Origin: Streptomyces sp. NBC_01335
Lineage (GTDB): Bacteria > Actinomycetota > Actinomycetes > Streptomycetales > Streptomycetaceae
Direction: 5' to 3'
NCBI RefSeq assembly: GCF_035953295.1
Contig: NZ_CP108370.1
Location: forward strand, 7,425,001-7,489,000
DNA: 64,000 nt
Positions 22,301 to 37,300 of this stretch are shown piece by piece (within the stretch, counting starts at the first letter, position 1; every line of letters begins with the position of its first letter). Position numbers and translations under genes: made by a program. The notes below the pieces were generated by a model. It was given only the letters and a program-made list of their open reading frames with translations. It was not told the DNA's origin and searched no databases.

Positions 22301-25300
22301 GGTGGGTGCCGACCTCCGCCTCACGGTCGGTTTCTCCGCTCCGCACGGTGACGCGGTGACCGCCCCCATCGGCGGCGCCTTGACGGTGAACGCCGGTGCC
22401 CGCCAGCAGGTGTCGTACGTCCTGGGCTCCGGCGGCGACCTCACCAGATCGCTGACCCTGCAGTCGGGCGGCCCGATGTTCCAGGTCGAGGGCCGGGTCA
22501 CCTTCGAGATGCAGTTGGTCCTGCCCAAGGGCGGTGTCGCCCTGCCGTCCACGACCAGCCCCCTGCACGCGGGCGCCGACGGCGAGGGCCGGACGGCCTA
22601 CCCCGTGGTGTTCCGGGTGCCGTCCCGGGCGGTGCTGGAGGGCGTGGTGGAGGCCGTTCCGCGCTCGCTGCCGCCCGAGATGGTGCGGCTGCGGTCCCTC
22701 GGGATCTCGACCACGACCCTGCGCGTCGACGGCGCGGAGCCGCTGTACGACATGGCCGGGCGGTGGCTGCGCGAGCACGGGTTCCTGCCGTCCGGAACGA
22801 GCGGCCGGTGGACCGGCGTTGCCACCCGCGCCCGATGGCTGGCCAACGCCCGTGCCCTGGACCACGCCCGCTCCGCCCAGACCCTGCGGGGCGCCGCGGA
22901 CGAGCTGGTCGAGGGCGGCCACACGATATGGCTGGAAGTACCCGGCACCGGGGACGTGCAGCGGGTCCAGGTGCGGCTGACCGCCGAACGGATCGACGAC
23001 GCGCCGGTCACCGCCGCCCGGTCACTGCCCGGTCTGCAGACCAACAACTGGTCCGGCTACAACCGCCCCGGCCAGGAAGGGCGCAAGGTCACCCCGATGG
23101 GCTGGTCGCTGACCGGCATGGGAGAGGTGAGCAACCCCCTGGAGTTCCACGGCCAGCTGCCGCTGCAGGGAGTGCGGCCGGAGTACACCGCCAGCGGCTC
23201 GAACGCCGAGGCCACCGCCACCACGTCGCTGGTCGGCCAGGAGAAGTACCTGTCCACCGCGGCCGGCGACGGGTTGCAGCTCTTCGAGATCCCGGTGCGG
23301 CTGCGACTGGACCTGCTGTGGAGCCACGGCCCGGCGCCCCGCCCGCTCGTCGCCGAAGGCACCCTCGCCGTGGCCGTACCCACGTACCGGACCGTGAGCG
23401 CGCCTCCGCGGGCCGAGTCCGCGTCGGACGCGCCGGTGGCGGTGGTGCAGGAACCCGTCGCGCCCGAGCCATCGATCCGCTCGGACGAGGCCGCGCACGG
23501 GTCGGAGGACGCCAGGTCGGGGCATCCCGGGGCGGAGGATTCGGAGTCGGAGACGTCCGACACGGAGTCGGTCGATTCGGTGATCACCGACGAGCCGCAC
23601 ATCGCCGTCCGGGTCACGGAGGAGGAACTGACGCGGCTGGCGGGCGACGGAGCGCCCGAGGTGCTGCGACGGCTGCCGGAGTCGGCCTTCGTGGACCGGG
23701 TGCTGGGCAGTGACACCCTGGTCCAGGTCGTGAGCCGACTGCTGGGCGCGCCCCGTACGGAGACGGAGGACGAGGACCTCTTCGACCTCACCGCCCTCCA
23801 CCGGCAGGAGGAGACGGCGGACGAGGATGCCGAGGCGGTTGCCGCACCTTCGGCCGAGCGGACCGGCGATCTCGTGGCAGAGACCGCTGCCACGCCTCCG
23901 GCCGAGGCGACGGCCGGCCACGTGCCCGAGACCGCCGTCGCGCCGCCCGCCGCGACCGAGACCGCCGCCGCGCCTCCCGTCAAAACCCCCGCCGAGATCT
24001 GGGCCTCCGCCGGTGCCGGAGGGCCGCTGGGGTGGGCCCAGCGCCTGGCGGACGGGGCGTGGAGGTGGACGACGCGGACGACGGTGGGCGGCTCGCTCGC
24101 CGACCAGGACAGCATGGCCCAGCAGGTCCTGCGGTCCGCGCTCTCCTTCCACCAGCTGACCGCCAACGCCCTGACCGTCTTCGGCGACGGCCTGGTTCTG
24201 GAGGGCGCGGGCAGCTTCGGACTGGTCTCGGGCACGGACGTCTCGGTCGAGATCACCGGCTACCTGAGCGGTGTGCGCCGGCAGGAGGCCCCCGGCCCCA
24301 TGAGCATGGAGAGCTGGCTGTACGCGTCGGACACCGTCACCTCCACCCGGTCGGTCGGCGGCGGAGGACAGACCGGAGTGACCGTCAGCGGCGCCTACAC
24401 CCCTGGCGTCTCCCTCTTCCCGAGCGGGCGCTACGTGGACACCTCGGCCACCACCGTCAGTACGACCCACTCGGACAACGCTTCGGACGCCCGGGTCACC
24501 GCCCACAGCAGCACCCGGATGCAGCGGTTCACCGCAGACGCCACCTACCGGGTGACGGTCGGTCAGGGCAGGCGCAACGTCGTCTCGGGGACCCTGGCCG
24601 CCCGCCCCCACACGGTGCGGACCGTGGGCTTCCTGGTGCCGGACGCGGTGGAGTTCCTGCTCCCCGAGAGCGACCTGGCCAAGCACCCCGAGCTGGCGGC
24701 GCTCGCCGAGTTCACCCCGCCCGCCCAGGACCGGACGCTGATGCTGCCCCAGTGGTACCGGGACACCGGCCAGCTCGGTCAGGGCGCCGTCATCGGCGTC
24801 GCACTGGAGGGCCCGCGCGGACAGTTCCGGCAGAACCTCCTCGACACCATCGAGAAGGCCGCCCCCGGGGCGACCCGGCCGGGGGACGCCGGATACCTGC
24901 CCGGCCTCGCGTCCTGGGTCAGTGACCATTCCTCCTCGGTGGGGCTGCGCGTACCGATCGGCGCGGGCCCCCGGGGGACCGGCTCGATGCACTTCGTGCA
25001 CCGGGGCTGGCTGGGTCTGGGCCCGCGCCTGGTGACGGTGGAGGTGAACGCCCGCCCGAGGCCGGGAACCGACCTCGACCAGATACGGGGCAGCGGCGTC
25101 GACGACACCGCGCAGCTGACCCACAGCGCCGCCCACGGCGGCGGACGGAACGCCGGCCTGGCCGAGCCGGGCGTCCAGACGCAGAGCGTCTCGTACAACA
25201 GGGCCCGCCAGCTGGAGGCCAGGCCGGTGCTGCAGTCCGGGGGCCAGCGCCTGCAGACCACCCTCACCGGGGCCCTCGAACGCGCGATCGGCACCTCCGC

Positions 25301-28300
25301 CACGTCCCAGCGTGAGACCAGGGCCTGGCAGCGCTCCGGCGAACTGGCCGAGTTCCAGGTGCCGTACCGGTACCGGGTCACCGTGCGCAGCAGCCCGATG
25401 TCCGGGGCCGCCGACGGGCCGGTCGCGGGTCTGGTCGCCGCGACCCTGGGCGGATTCGGGACGCGTGAGTTCCACGCCACGGCCGATGCCACGGCGACCC
25501 TGTGGTTCGACCGCGACGACCTGCCGACCGAGGCGGACCGGGCGGTTCCTCTCGTGCGGCCCGCCGTCTTCGAGCGGGACCCCGCCGACCGGACCGCCCC
25601 GCCGCCCGGCGCCCTCGTCATCGGTCTGGACGGGCTGACCGACGACGTGCGCGACGCCCTGGACGGCCAGGACTGGATGCCCGACCGGCCGTTCGCGCTC
25701 TACTCCTTCGACGCCGGCGTGGAGCTGGCGCGGGCCCTGCGTGAAGTCGACCCCGCGCTGTCGGGTCCCGACCGGATGCACACCTCGTTCTCGGACGAGA
25801 GCCTCATGATCCGGCTCTCCCGGCTGGTGCGCCCGGGGGACGGCGACGCGGGCAGGCGGCTCGACTCCGTCGCGGTGGGCCGCCTGATGGGACGTACCGG
25901 GGCCCATCCCGCCACCTCCGTACGGCTGCGGCTGCTGCCCCAGCAGATCCTCGCCACCGGCGACACCGCCCTGGACGACGTCCGGACGTCCGGCGACGCG
26001 TACACGACGACCGCCACGACCACGGTGACCCCCTCGGTCGCCTCCCTGTACACCGCCCGGGTGACCTCCGACGACACCAACCGGGTCCTCGTCTCGGCGC
26101 CGTTCGCCCAGAACGCGGGGGCGCAGGGGCAGTCGGGCGGCGGCAACAACTACCGGCGCGACTACCTGAAGTACGGACTGCCCGCGCGGGCCGGCAAGCC
26201 CGGACCCACGACCGGCCACCTGATCCGGGCACTGGCCGTCCTGCACGTCACCGGCCCGAAGGAGAACCGCTGGGTGCTCGGCACCATGGTCCTGCGCGCC
26301 ATGGACACCCCGCCCCTGCGGACGATTCCGGCGGCCACTGGGACCCCGGCGGCGACGAAGACTCAGGCGGCCACTGAGACTCCGGCGGCGACGGACGGGA
26401 AGGCTCCCGGCAGCACCGCCGCTTCCGCCGAGCAGCGGGGCAAGGGCAAGGCGGCCGAGCGGAGCGCCGACCACCCGGAGCGCGTCCAGGACACCGAACC
26501 GGGCACCGAACCGGACACCGCCGAGCGGCCCACCACGGAACGGGGTACGACAGAACCGGGTACGACAGAACCGGATGCGGCCGAACTGGACACGGAGGAC
26601 GTACGCCGGCTGGCCGAGCGGCTCGGCGTGCCCGACGACACGGTGCGGGCGTTGGCCGGCTCCGCGTGGCGCCATCTGGCCGCCCCCCTGGAGATCGGCC
26701 GGGAACCGGAGGTGCAGGCGCGGCTGGAGGCACGGCGGGCCGCCGTGGCGCGGATCGTCGAAACCCTGTACGCCCAGGGCCCCGAGGCCGCCCGTGATCT
26801 CGCCGACCGGCTGGCCGCGGACAACCCCGGGCTGCGTGCCGTGGGGGTGAAGCTGCGGGGCGGGGCGAGGAGCGGGCCGACGACCGGGACCACCGATGAG
26901 AACGGCGCCGGGGGCAGCGGGAGTACGAGCAACCCCCAGCAAGCCGTGGATCCGCACCCCGCACCGCCGGTCGCCCAGCCGCTCGACACGGTGTGGCGGC
27001 CGCCGTCGCCCGAACCGGAGTCGCCCCTCGGCACCGTCGTCCGGGAGCCGCGCCCGCCGCGCCCGTTGCCCGACCTCGCCGGCGTGTTCGCCGAGGACGG
27101 TGCGTGGACGGAGGCCGGGGGAGGGGACGGGCGCGAGGCCGGCCCGGTGTTCGCGCCGCCGGAGTACGCGGGGCGGCAGGGCGCCGGCCGGGAGCGCTAC
27201 GCCTTCGCCGACGACCGGCTGCAGAACGCCGTCCGCGACGGCGTGCTCGGGCTCCTGCCGCGGGTAGCGCGAGCGGAGACCGAGCCGCTGCTCGACACCT
27301 ACCTCGCCGCCGTCGACCCCGGCTCCGTCCTGCGCGAGGCGGTCGCCGGCGGACACACCGCCGTACTGCGGCCGCCCGGCGGCCCGCTCGCCGTCACGGT
27401 GCGGCTACGGCTCGCCGACTGGACCCAGCTCACGGGGCCGCGCGGTGAGCCCGTGGGCGACGCCGGGATACACGCGCTCCCGGACGACGGACCGCGGCAG
27501 ACCGCCCGGCAGGTCAGGGCGTGGGGGGAGAGCACCTCGGCCGGCCGGACCGTCGACCACGCTCTGAACGTCTCGCTGCCGCAGCCGATCACCCAGGCAC
27601 TCTCCTCCGTTTCCTCGCTGTCGGGGATCATCTCCGGCACGCAGTCGGTCTTCGGCGGCTATGCGAAGAAGACCGCCTACAGCGCTTCCACCACGCGGAG
27701 CTCCACGCGTACCGTCCGGCCGGCGTCCGACCCCGGGGAGGTGCGCTTCCTCCACGACGTGGAAGTGGGCCTGGAGGTCCGGCGTACCGGGCAGGACGAT
27801 CCGCAGCGCGCCCGCACGGTCCTCGAACGGGCCCTCGTCGGTACCTATCCGCGCGGGGCCGTGCGCGCCCTGCCCAGGCCCGCCGGCACGGACCACGCCA
27901 CCTCGGCGCTCCGGACCGAGCTGTCCGGCGAGCCCCGGACGAGCACCGCACACCTGTTCCAGGCCGCCGTCCCCGACGGGACGGACACCGTCTTCCGCAC
28001 GTCCGGTCCCGCCACCGTGGGCCCTGCGGTCGCCTTTCCCGCGCTGTCCTGGGTGGACTCGGTGACCGGGGCCGAGGCGTACCGGGCCGCGGTGTTCGCC
28101 GCGGCCGGCCCTTCCCCGGCCGATCCGTTCTCGCCCTCCTTCGAGGCGCTGAACGACTTCGCCGGCGTCCACACCCTGCTGTCGGGTCTGCTCGACGCCA
28201 CCGCCGGAGGTCTCCACTCGGCACGGCTGGAATCCGCCGACGGACGGTCCGACGCGGTCCGGGTCGACGCCACCTTCCACAACCCCCGGGCCGTGGCGGA

Positions 28301-31300
28301 CACCACGGAGCCGTCCCGGATCGACGTCGAGGACGTCCACTCCGCCGCGGCGGGGGCGGCCTCCGTCCAGGGCGACGCCGCCAGTGCCGGAACCGGCTTC
28401 CTGCTGCCCCTGGTGAGGAGCGCTCTGGGCGTACCGGCCCTGGTGCCGCTGCCCAAGGCCACGTACAAGCGCTCGGTGCAGTACACCCGGCCGGGGCAGC
28501 AGGCCGACCACCTGGAGGTCCGGCGGCTCAGGCACACCGACGAGCCGACCACCGTCGTCGAGTACGACGTGCGCGTGGAGACCGGTTCGCTGAACGGGCG
28601 CCCCGGCACGCACACCTGGATCACCGCGCGGGTGCGGATGCTCACCGCAGACGCGGCACGCCTCGGACAACTCCCCCCGGCCGCCGACGCCCACCTCCCG
28701 GCACCGTCCGCGGACCCGGAGACCCTGGCCCGTACCGCTCCCGGCCGGGTGCTGACGCTGCCGCCCTCCACCGACGGATGGCTGCCGCCCACCAGCCGCA
28801 TCGCCGAGATCGACCCGCGCGGCGCCGGGGAAGCGCTGACCCGCGCTCTCGACCTCGTCCGCGACCGCTTCCCCGCCTACCTGGCACCCCGCGCCCCCTG
28901 GCAGAACGCGCGGGACGCGCAGGACGCGCAGGACGCGCAGGGCGTGCTGGAGGCGCAAGGCCCGCAGGGCGCGAACGCCGGACCCCCGCCCGACGTGGCC
29001 ACCGGGCGCCGCCCGCTCCACCGGACGCAGCCGCACCACATCGCCAACCACCTCGCCCTGGCCGAGGCGTTGAGCCCCGCCGCCCTGGCCGGGCGGGCGC
29101 ACCCGCTGACGGGGCCCGGCCACACCCTCGTGCTCACGAGCCCCGTACCCGGCCGCCCGGGCGCGGAACAGCGCCTCCTGGTCACCGTCCGGGCGAGCCT
29201 GGAGCAGGCGGACTTCACCTACGCACGGACCCGGCGCGGCCAGACCGAGGTCGTCCAGGGCGCCTCCTTCCACCTGCTCACCTCCGCCCTGCGGAACTGG
29301 AAGGTCGCGGCGGGCCTCGGTATCAAGGTCGGCGGCACGTCGGAGGACTCCGCCGCCACGGAACCGAGCGGTCGCCTCACCCCCGGGGTGAGCTGGAGCG
29401 GCTCCGTCGACGAGACCGGTGGATTCTCGGCGGCCGGCGCCTTCGGCGGAGGATCGCTGTGGCTCGCCGAATTCGACGGCCCGGTCGTCCTCCACCTCTC
29501 CGCCACTCCGGTGCCGGCCGCAGGAGAGGCCGCCGCAGTCCCTGTGGAGGCCGCGCCGGTGACGGCCCGCGCGACGCTCGTGACGCCCGAGGACCTGGCC
29601 CTGGAACGGGACGAGGCCGGCCGGTCGCGCCCCACCCTGGACTTCGAGTCCCGGACCGACGGCAGCGGAGCGGTGACGCGGGTGCCGCGCACCGCCGAAC
29701 CCGCGCCGCGCCGCTCCTGGACCCCGGCCGTGGGGGAGCGGCTGCCCCGGGACACCCTGCACCTGGTCCGCACCGACCACCTGTTCCCCGAGGCGGCAAC
29801 CCTCCTCCGCGAGATCGGCGTGCCGCCGCTGGACCCCGCGGACGAGGCCGCCCTGCGCACCGCTCTGACCGGCCTGGCCCCCCGCGTCCGGGACCTCGGC
29901 GGCGCGCCCCGCCCGGTGTGGAGCCGCCCCGTCCCGGCCGGCACCCTCCGGACGGTGGGACGGGTGGAGGTCTCGGTCCGGGCCACCACCGCCGGACTGA
30001 CCGCGGTCGGAGAGAGCACCCACGCCTTCCACTACGACCACTCCCTGGCCACCGCAGAGGTCCGCGACACCGAAACCCGCGACCGCATGGCCTGGGACGC
30101 GACCGCGGAGGGATCCCTCACCGGCACCCAGCGGGCCGGAACCGATCTGCCCGACTCCGACGACGCCACCCGGCTCGGCCTCGGCTACGGACGCAGCGCC
30201 CCGGTCTCCACCGGACGCACCGTCAGCGGGCGCGGCGACCGGACGCACACCACCGTGGACGACCACGTGTGGGCCCAGGCGCCCACCGACTTCGTGGTCA
30301 CCGTGCGCCGGTGGGAGGAACTGCGGGTGAGCTTCGGGGACTACGGCTCGCGCCGGTACGGGGAGCGCGAGGTCACCGGCCGGCCGGTGCGCTCTCCCGG
30401 CCTGGCCCTGCTGCCCTCCCGGTCCGCCCGCACCCTCGGCCTGGTGGAGCGCCGGGACGGATCGCCCGACCGGGCCCCCGATCCCGCCGGTGCCACCGCT
30501 CCGGCGCCCGCCAACGTGCTGCGCGGCGACGGATTCGACCACGCCGTCCTGCTCGACGCCCCCGATCTCGGCCCGTTCGTCGACCAGGTGATGCCGCGCC
30601 TGCGGGACCTGGGGCTGCTCTCCCGGGAGCACGCCGAGGCGGTGGAGAGCGAGTTGTGGAAGGTGGCCGGACGGCAGGGCACGGCGGCCCTGCTGGAGAC
30701 CATGCTCACCGGTCTGCCGATCCTGGTGCCCGACCGCAACGCGTACAGCACCTCGATGGCACGGCTCGTCCTCACCGCGGAACTGCTCGACCCGCGCGCG
30801 GCCGGCCGGGAGCCGGGCGAACACGTCCTGGAGAGCGCGAACGGGCGCGCGTGGGAGAACAGCCGCGCCGAGAGCACGGAAACCAGCCACCAGGGACATG
30901 CCGCGCTCGCCGCGACCTCCGACCAGTACGACCTGATCGCGTCCGGAGCCACGAACCGCCTCAAGCCGACGGTCACCCGGTCCGACAGCCTGCGTACCCG
31001 CACCTCGGACCAGCGGGACACCGCCGTGGTGACCGTCCTCCACCCGCACGTCACCGCCTTCGACGTACGGCTCACCGCCGAACTGGAGGTGCACCGCGCG
31101 GTCGCCACCGCCCCCACGCCGCTCGGCGGGCTGATGCCGCTGATCGGACGGGAGGAGCGGCACGTGCTGGGAGTCCGGGTCTTCCCCGGCGCGCTGCGGC
31201 TGGGGCACCCGGAGCAGGTGACCCGGCACGACCCGGTTCCGGCGCCACGCCCCGCGACGGCGCACGAACCCGCCGACGTGGAGCGGCCGCGTCCGGAGCC

Positions 31301-34300
31301 GCTCCTCTCCGCGGAGGCGCTCCGGGAAGCCTTCGTCGGCACCGTCGCCGATCTGCCCGGTCTGCGGCGAGCGGCCGAGTCGCTGTTCACCGGCCGTGAC
31401 CTGTGGACCAGCCCCTCACGCGCCCCCCACTCCTGGCAGGGCGGCCTCTTCCTGGTGCGCTCCAAGATCGCGGCCGTCTTCAGCCCGCCCTACATGAACC
31501 AGTGGTTCCTCACCCTGGCGGCGGGAGGCACCCTCGACGAACCGGTGACGCTGCCGAGAACCGCCAACACGGACCTGCCCGCCCGGCTGCGGATCAGCGC
31601 GGACGTCCGAGGCCTGCGGGTGGTGCCGTCGGGTCCCGACGGGGCGCTCCCCGACACTGTCGCCAAGGACCCGACGCGCTCCGTGCTGCTCCCGGCCGGC
31701 CGTTCCGGCACGGACGCCGTGCGCCTCGGCGGCCCGCTGAGCGGCGACTCCTCCGCCTCGGCCGTCCGCCCCCGGACCGACGCCGCGACGATCCGGCTCA
31801 CCGGCCCGGACCGCCGGATCGGCCGGTCCTACGCGCGAGTGGAGGCGGACTCGGTCACCTGGCACCTCGTCCTCCGGCCGACGACGGGTGACCCCCGGGC
31901 GGTACGGGCGACCGTGACCGACCGGGCGGCCGTCTTCTACGTACCCACCGAGAGCCTGTCCGAGCTGCCGGCCCGGACGGACGCCACCCCCGCGGCGAGG
32001 GCCGACGGCCCGGGGACGTCCGATGCCGACCACTCCCAGGACGCTCCGGCAACGGGCGAGGGCCGGCGCGCGGGCACGGGCCAGGGCCGCCGCGCGGGCA
32101 AGGGCAAGGCGACCGAGTCCGAGCAGGGCGAGTCCGGGCAGGCCGACTCCGCGCGGGCCGACTCGGAGCCGGCCGACGCCGCGCGGGGGCCCGTGGCCGA
32201 GACCTTGACGCCCGATCAAGTGAGCCGCGCGGCACAGGAGTTCACCGGGGCGATGCTCGCCCTCGATCGTGCGCGAGAGGCACTGGCGGCTCTGGAGGAA
32301 CGGGAGGCGCACACCAGCGCGGGCAGGTCCGACGACACCGTCCGCGCGACCGAGGCGGCGCGGCGGGAGGTGGAAGCGGCCGGACGGCGGGCCGCGGCGG
32401 CCGACCGCGTCATGGGCCTGGTGGACAGCGTGGAACCTGCCACCTTCCCGATGCCCACCGAGGCCGAACTGCGCGCGAACCCGCGCGCGTTGGGCGCGGG
32501 CCCGCTGGACCGCTTCCGCAGGTGGCTGGACGGGGCCGCCTCCGCCCGCCAGGACGACACGACGGGCGTGACGCCCCGTACGGAGGCGCAGGAACCGGCC
32601 CCGGACCGCGCCGAAGCCACCGGCCCGCACTTTCTGGAGCCCCTCCCGGAGTGGGCCGCCGCCCCGGACGACGAGTCCGCCGCGCTGACGGAAACCCGCC
32701 CGGCCGAGTCCCGCCCGGCCGAGGTGGCGAACACCGTGGCCGAGGCACCGGCCCTGCCGGCCCCGCCCGCCCGCCTCACCGGGGGCATCCTCGGCGCCGG
32801 GGACGTGGTGCACCGCCTCGGCGCGGGGCCGCAGGACTTCACCCTCAGGATGGCGGACGCGCTCGCCGAGCCGCTGGGCACCGACAACGCCGACCTCGCG
32901 CGGGACCAGATCGCCGAGCATCTGCAGACCGAGCACCTCGGGTCGTGGCTGTTCGGACTCAGCAACGGCGAGACGCGGAACCTGACCATCGACACCCCCG
33001 GCTGGCAGGGCCGTATCCCGCTGCGCGCGACACTGCGCAACGCCCGGACGACGGGCACCGTCGCCAAGTTCGAGTTCGAGCCCGGTGTCGAGTCCGGGAC
33101 GGGCACGGCCGTGGGGTACGACGCCAACCGCGGCTGGAACGCGGGTGTCGCGGCGCGCGGCACCTTCCCGTTCGTCCGCCTGGACCTCGGTGCCACGTAC
33201 GCGCGCGAGAGCGGCCAGGGCACGATCTACCAGGACATGAGCCGGATGACCGCCCGGGGCAAGACGGTCTCCAAGGCTCTGGCGGTCACGGTGGACGTGC
33301 GCTTCGAGCTGGACCTGTCGCATCTGGTCCGGGGCGACGGCACCGCCCCGCCCGAACCGCTGACCCGTAAGACGGTCACACTCCCGGCCACGCTGTCCAC
33401 GCCGTACGCGGACTCGCCCTCCGTCCCGCCGGCCGGCACCGCCCGTTCGGTGCCGTCGTACATGAGCCGGATGCGGGCGCCGGGCCCCTTCGACCTGTTG
33501 GTGGACTCGTATCCGGTGAACGCGGACGGCGCTCGCCGCGACGGAGGGCTGAACGCGATCCTGCGGCAGCCCCTGCCGCGCGTATCCGACCGCTCTCCCC
33601 GCGACGCGGCCGTGGAGGTGTTCGGCAGCGCCCGGGACGCGGACGAGGTACTGGCCGCCCTCGAACAACTGGTGCCGTTCACCGCGCTGCATCAGCAACT
33701 GCGGACCCTGATGTGGGCCGGTCCGCTGATCGTCGACCTGCCGGACGGTCTCGGACGGGTCGAGCTGGAGGCCGAACTGGGCGCGGCGAGGTTCGCCCAC
33801 CACACGGAGAACGGCACCGAGTTCAACGTCGGCACGAGCACCGGCCAGTCCGTCCTGACCAGCTCCGCGCACTCCCGGTCGACCAACCTCGCCGGAACCC
33901 TGCAGGGCAATCAGCTGGGCGACACCACGTCCTGGATCCTCCCGGGCATGGCGGAGCCGTCCGGCCTCAAGGCCCTGGTGGGGGCGAACCGTACGGCCGC
34001 GAAGGAGGCCAACACGCTCCAGGAGGAGTCCGCCACCACCGGCGCCACCGTCAAGGCGAAGGTGCCGAGCTCCGTGTTCGACACCACCGTGGTCCTCACC
34101 GCGCGGTTCCGGAACGCCGACGGCCGTACCGCGGAGGGGCGGGCTCCGATGGGCGCCAGGTTCATCGTGCGGACGTCGGACACCGACGAGGCCGCGGACG
34201 GGTCGGGGACATGGGCCTCCTCGTGGATCGAGCGGGGAACGGCACCGGCCGAGCCCCGCAGCTTCGTCCTGCCGGTCTTCCGGGCCGGTGACGTCGTGCA

Positions 34301-37300
34301 CCGCCCGGAACTCGAACTCTCCGACGACTCCGTGGTCCTCGCGCTGCTCGCCGGCGGCGGCGTGGCCATCCCGGAGCTGACCCCCGTCCCGGTCTCCTCC
34401 GCGCCGCAGACACGGGTACGGGCCCCGGGGGGCAACCTCGTACGGGCCCGGTTGCAGGCTCTGGGCTCGGTGGTGGACGAGAGCTGGAGCCGGCACGAGG
34501 CCGCGATCCAGAACGCCTTCAGCTCGGAGCGGCTGGCGGCGAACCTCGCCCTGATGAGCCGGGGCGTGCTGCGCGGGCCTTCCTTCGACAGCAGCGCGGC
34601 CCACGACAGGGCCCGCATCGTCTCGTCGGCACGGGTGCGGAGCCTGGCCTACCTGAAGGTCGTCCCGGGCTCCGAGCTGAACGTCGTCAACGAGGTCGGT
34701 TCCTCCTCCGCGGTGCGCAGCGGCTTCTCCACCCTGAACCAGGGCCAGGCCGCCGGAGGCGCGTCCTTCGGCTTCACGGCCGGCACGTCGTGGCAGCCGA
34801 CGGCGGGCTGGGGGCGGGGGAAGCGCGAGCGCGAGTTCTTCCGTACGGCGCAATCGGCCAAGGAACTCGCCAACAGCAAGTTCAAGGAGGAGATGGCCCT
34901 CTACGCGGGCGAGGCGGTGTTCCGCTTCGGGGTGATCGGCGGCCAGGGGCGGCAGACGCGCGGTACGGCCACGAACGAGGGCGACGACGTCGTCGTGCCG
35001 TTCTTCGTGGCGATCCCGACCCGGCTGACCCGGCCCCACACGGTGGAGCGGGCCGGAGCGCAGATCTTCCGTGCGCAGGCCGCCGCGCCCGCCGAGGCGT
35101 CCGGACCCGCCGAGGCGTCCGGACCCGCTGAGGCGTCCGGACCCGCTGAGGTTGCCGTACCGGCGGGGGAGTCCGCGCTGATTCCCGTACCTGCGGCGGA
35201 GTCCGCGCAGGTGCCCGTACCCACGACGGATCCCGGCCCCCCGCCGTCCGTGCGTGACCGGTCCGTGCTGCCCGTGGACACGCAGATCCTCTCCCTGGGA
35301 AACAAGGGACAGAACGTCTCCACGAGGGTGTTCCGCTCGCTCCGCGTCCGGTTGGGGGAGAGGGAGCTGGCCGAGGAGGAGGCGGCGTACGAGATGCTGC
35401 TCAGCCCCGGCTTCCTGCGGCCCCGGCTCGCCTCCCTCTCCTCCGCCTCGGCACGCAATCTGCGTACGCCCGAGCCCCGGAACCCGATTCCCGTGCACAC
35501 CGTCACCGGCCGCCACTCACGGGTCGTTTTCACGAGCGTCGGGGCCCACGATTTCGCCTTCGAGCGGACCGTGAAGTCGTTCGAGGCGGAGACGGGGACG
35601 GAGGAGAGCGCTGTCACCGGACACGCCGAAGACCGGATGCAGCGCACCACGCGCATCCTCGACAGCGTGGTGACCGCGCCGTACACCACCATCCAGAACA
35701 CCGTCACAGCCAACCAGGACACCAGTCGCAGCACGGTCACCGATGCGGGCACGACCCTCGGGAGGAAGACCAAGGCCACCGAGTCCTACGGGGTGTTCAA
35801 CGGCACCGTGCGGCTGCGGGGACGCGTCGAGTACCGGCGCGGGGACACCTGGGCCGCCCCGGCCGACCCGTTCACGGTGGACGTGCCCGTCCGCGCCGCC
35901 TTCCCCACCGCCCACCTGGTGCGGCCCGGCGGCAGCCCGGTGCTGAACACCGGAGGAGGAACCCGGCGGCCGTCGCGGAGCACGCTGTTCAGCCGTCGGC
36001 TCCGGGAGAGCGACGTCACCGGCCGGGTCCAGGTGCTGTTGCCCGACGACGCTCCCGGTGGCCCGCTGGGCGACCTGGAGGCCCACGGCGTCGCGCTCTT
36101 CGGCCGCGAACAGTGGGCCAGGAGCAGCCAGGTGCTGGCCCACAAGGTGCGGTCCACCGACCTGACCGCCGCCGCCCGGGGCGCCTTCGACGGCCAGCCC
36201 GTCGTCCTCACCTTCCCCGGCGGCCACGCGGAGGTGACGTTGATGCTGCGCGGCACGACGGTGCCGGAACACGACCGGCAGGTCGACACCGTCGAGTTCA
36301 ACATCGGCAACTCCCGCGAGCACAACGAGGACAGCGTCGACGGTGACAACACGCAGTCCCGCGCCACCTCCACCTCCCAGCGCATGAGCGTGACCGGCAG
36401 GGCCGAAGCGGTGCCCGGCGTCGCACCGTTGGGCACCCTCGCCCACCAATGGACCAAGGCCCAGGAGAACTCCGAGTCCCGGCTGACCAACGTCGGCGCC
36501 GGGGGCGGGACCAAGAGTAAGACCGAGGGGTCCGTCTTCCGCGACGAGGTCGACCTCCTCCTCACGGTGCACCGCGACTTCGCCGGTTCCCGGGCCAGGT
36601 TCGCCGCGATGAAGCTGTTCGTCGCGGACAACTGGCAGGCCCGTGCCATGCGGAAGAGGGTCGAGCGCCAGCAGGAACTGCTCGCTGCCCTGACGGCCGT
36701 CGCCGCGGAGGAACAGCAAGCGGTACCGGGCCGTGCGGAAGACGCCCGTGCGGAAGACGCCCGGGACGCCCGTACGGAAGCCGGCCCCGCTCCTGCGGAC
36801 GTGGGCGCGGACGTCGCCGGGCCGGTCCCGGGCGCTGCCGGGCCCGGGAGGGTCACGGCGGCGGCCACCCCGGCCGCCGCCAGGACGAAGCCCGCACCGA
36901 CCGACGTCGAGAAGTGGGCGATCCAGCGGGCCGGCCAGTTCAGGGCCACGCTGCCGGCCCGGATGACCCACACCTCCCCCACCCGCACGACCGGGATCGT
37001 CGGACCCGCAGCGGCTTCCGTATCCGCGCAGCAGACGGAGCAGAACCCCCCGCCCCGGCGGATCACGGCACCGATGCTCCATGGGACCACGGTCCAGATG
37101 CGCTCACTGTCGTCCATGGAGAGCGTCCGCAGCCTCGTCGCCGGCCGGGGCGCGGAGCTCTACGGCTCCTGGAACTCCCGTCACGGCGCCTCCTCACGGA
37201 CCCACGGCCAGTACGTGGTGGACAGGCTCAGCCGGCCCGCGCTGATGGCGTGGCTCAGCGACCGGCTGACCAACCCGGAGCGCACGGACGCGCTCGTCGT

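Noticed and set aside
6693..22922. Very long minus-strand open frames opposite the giant gene (about 3,000 codons at 6693-15686 and 1,530 codons at 18330-22922)
   Set aside because: They are in the frame that stays open when plus-strand third positions are nearly all G/C. The translations are Gly/Arg/Pro/Val-rich with no domain, start site or ribosome site, while the plus-strand protein has coherent repeats.
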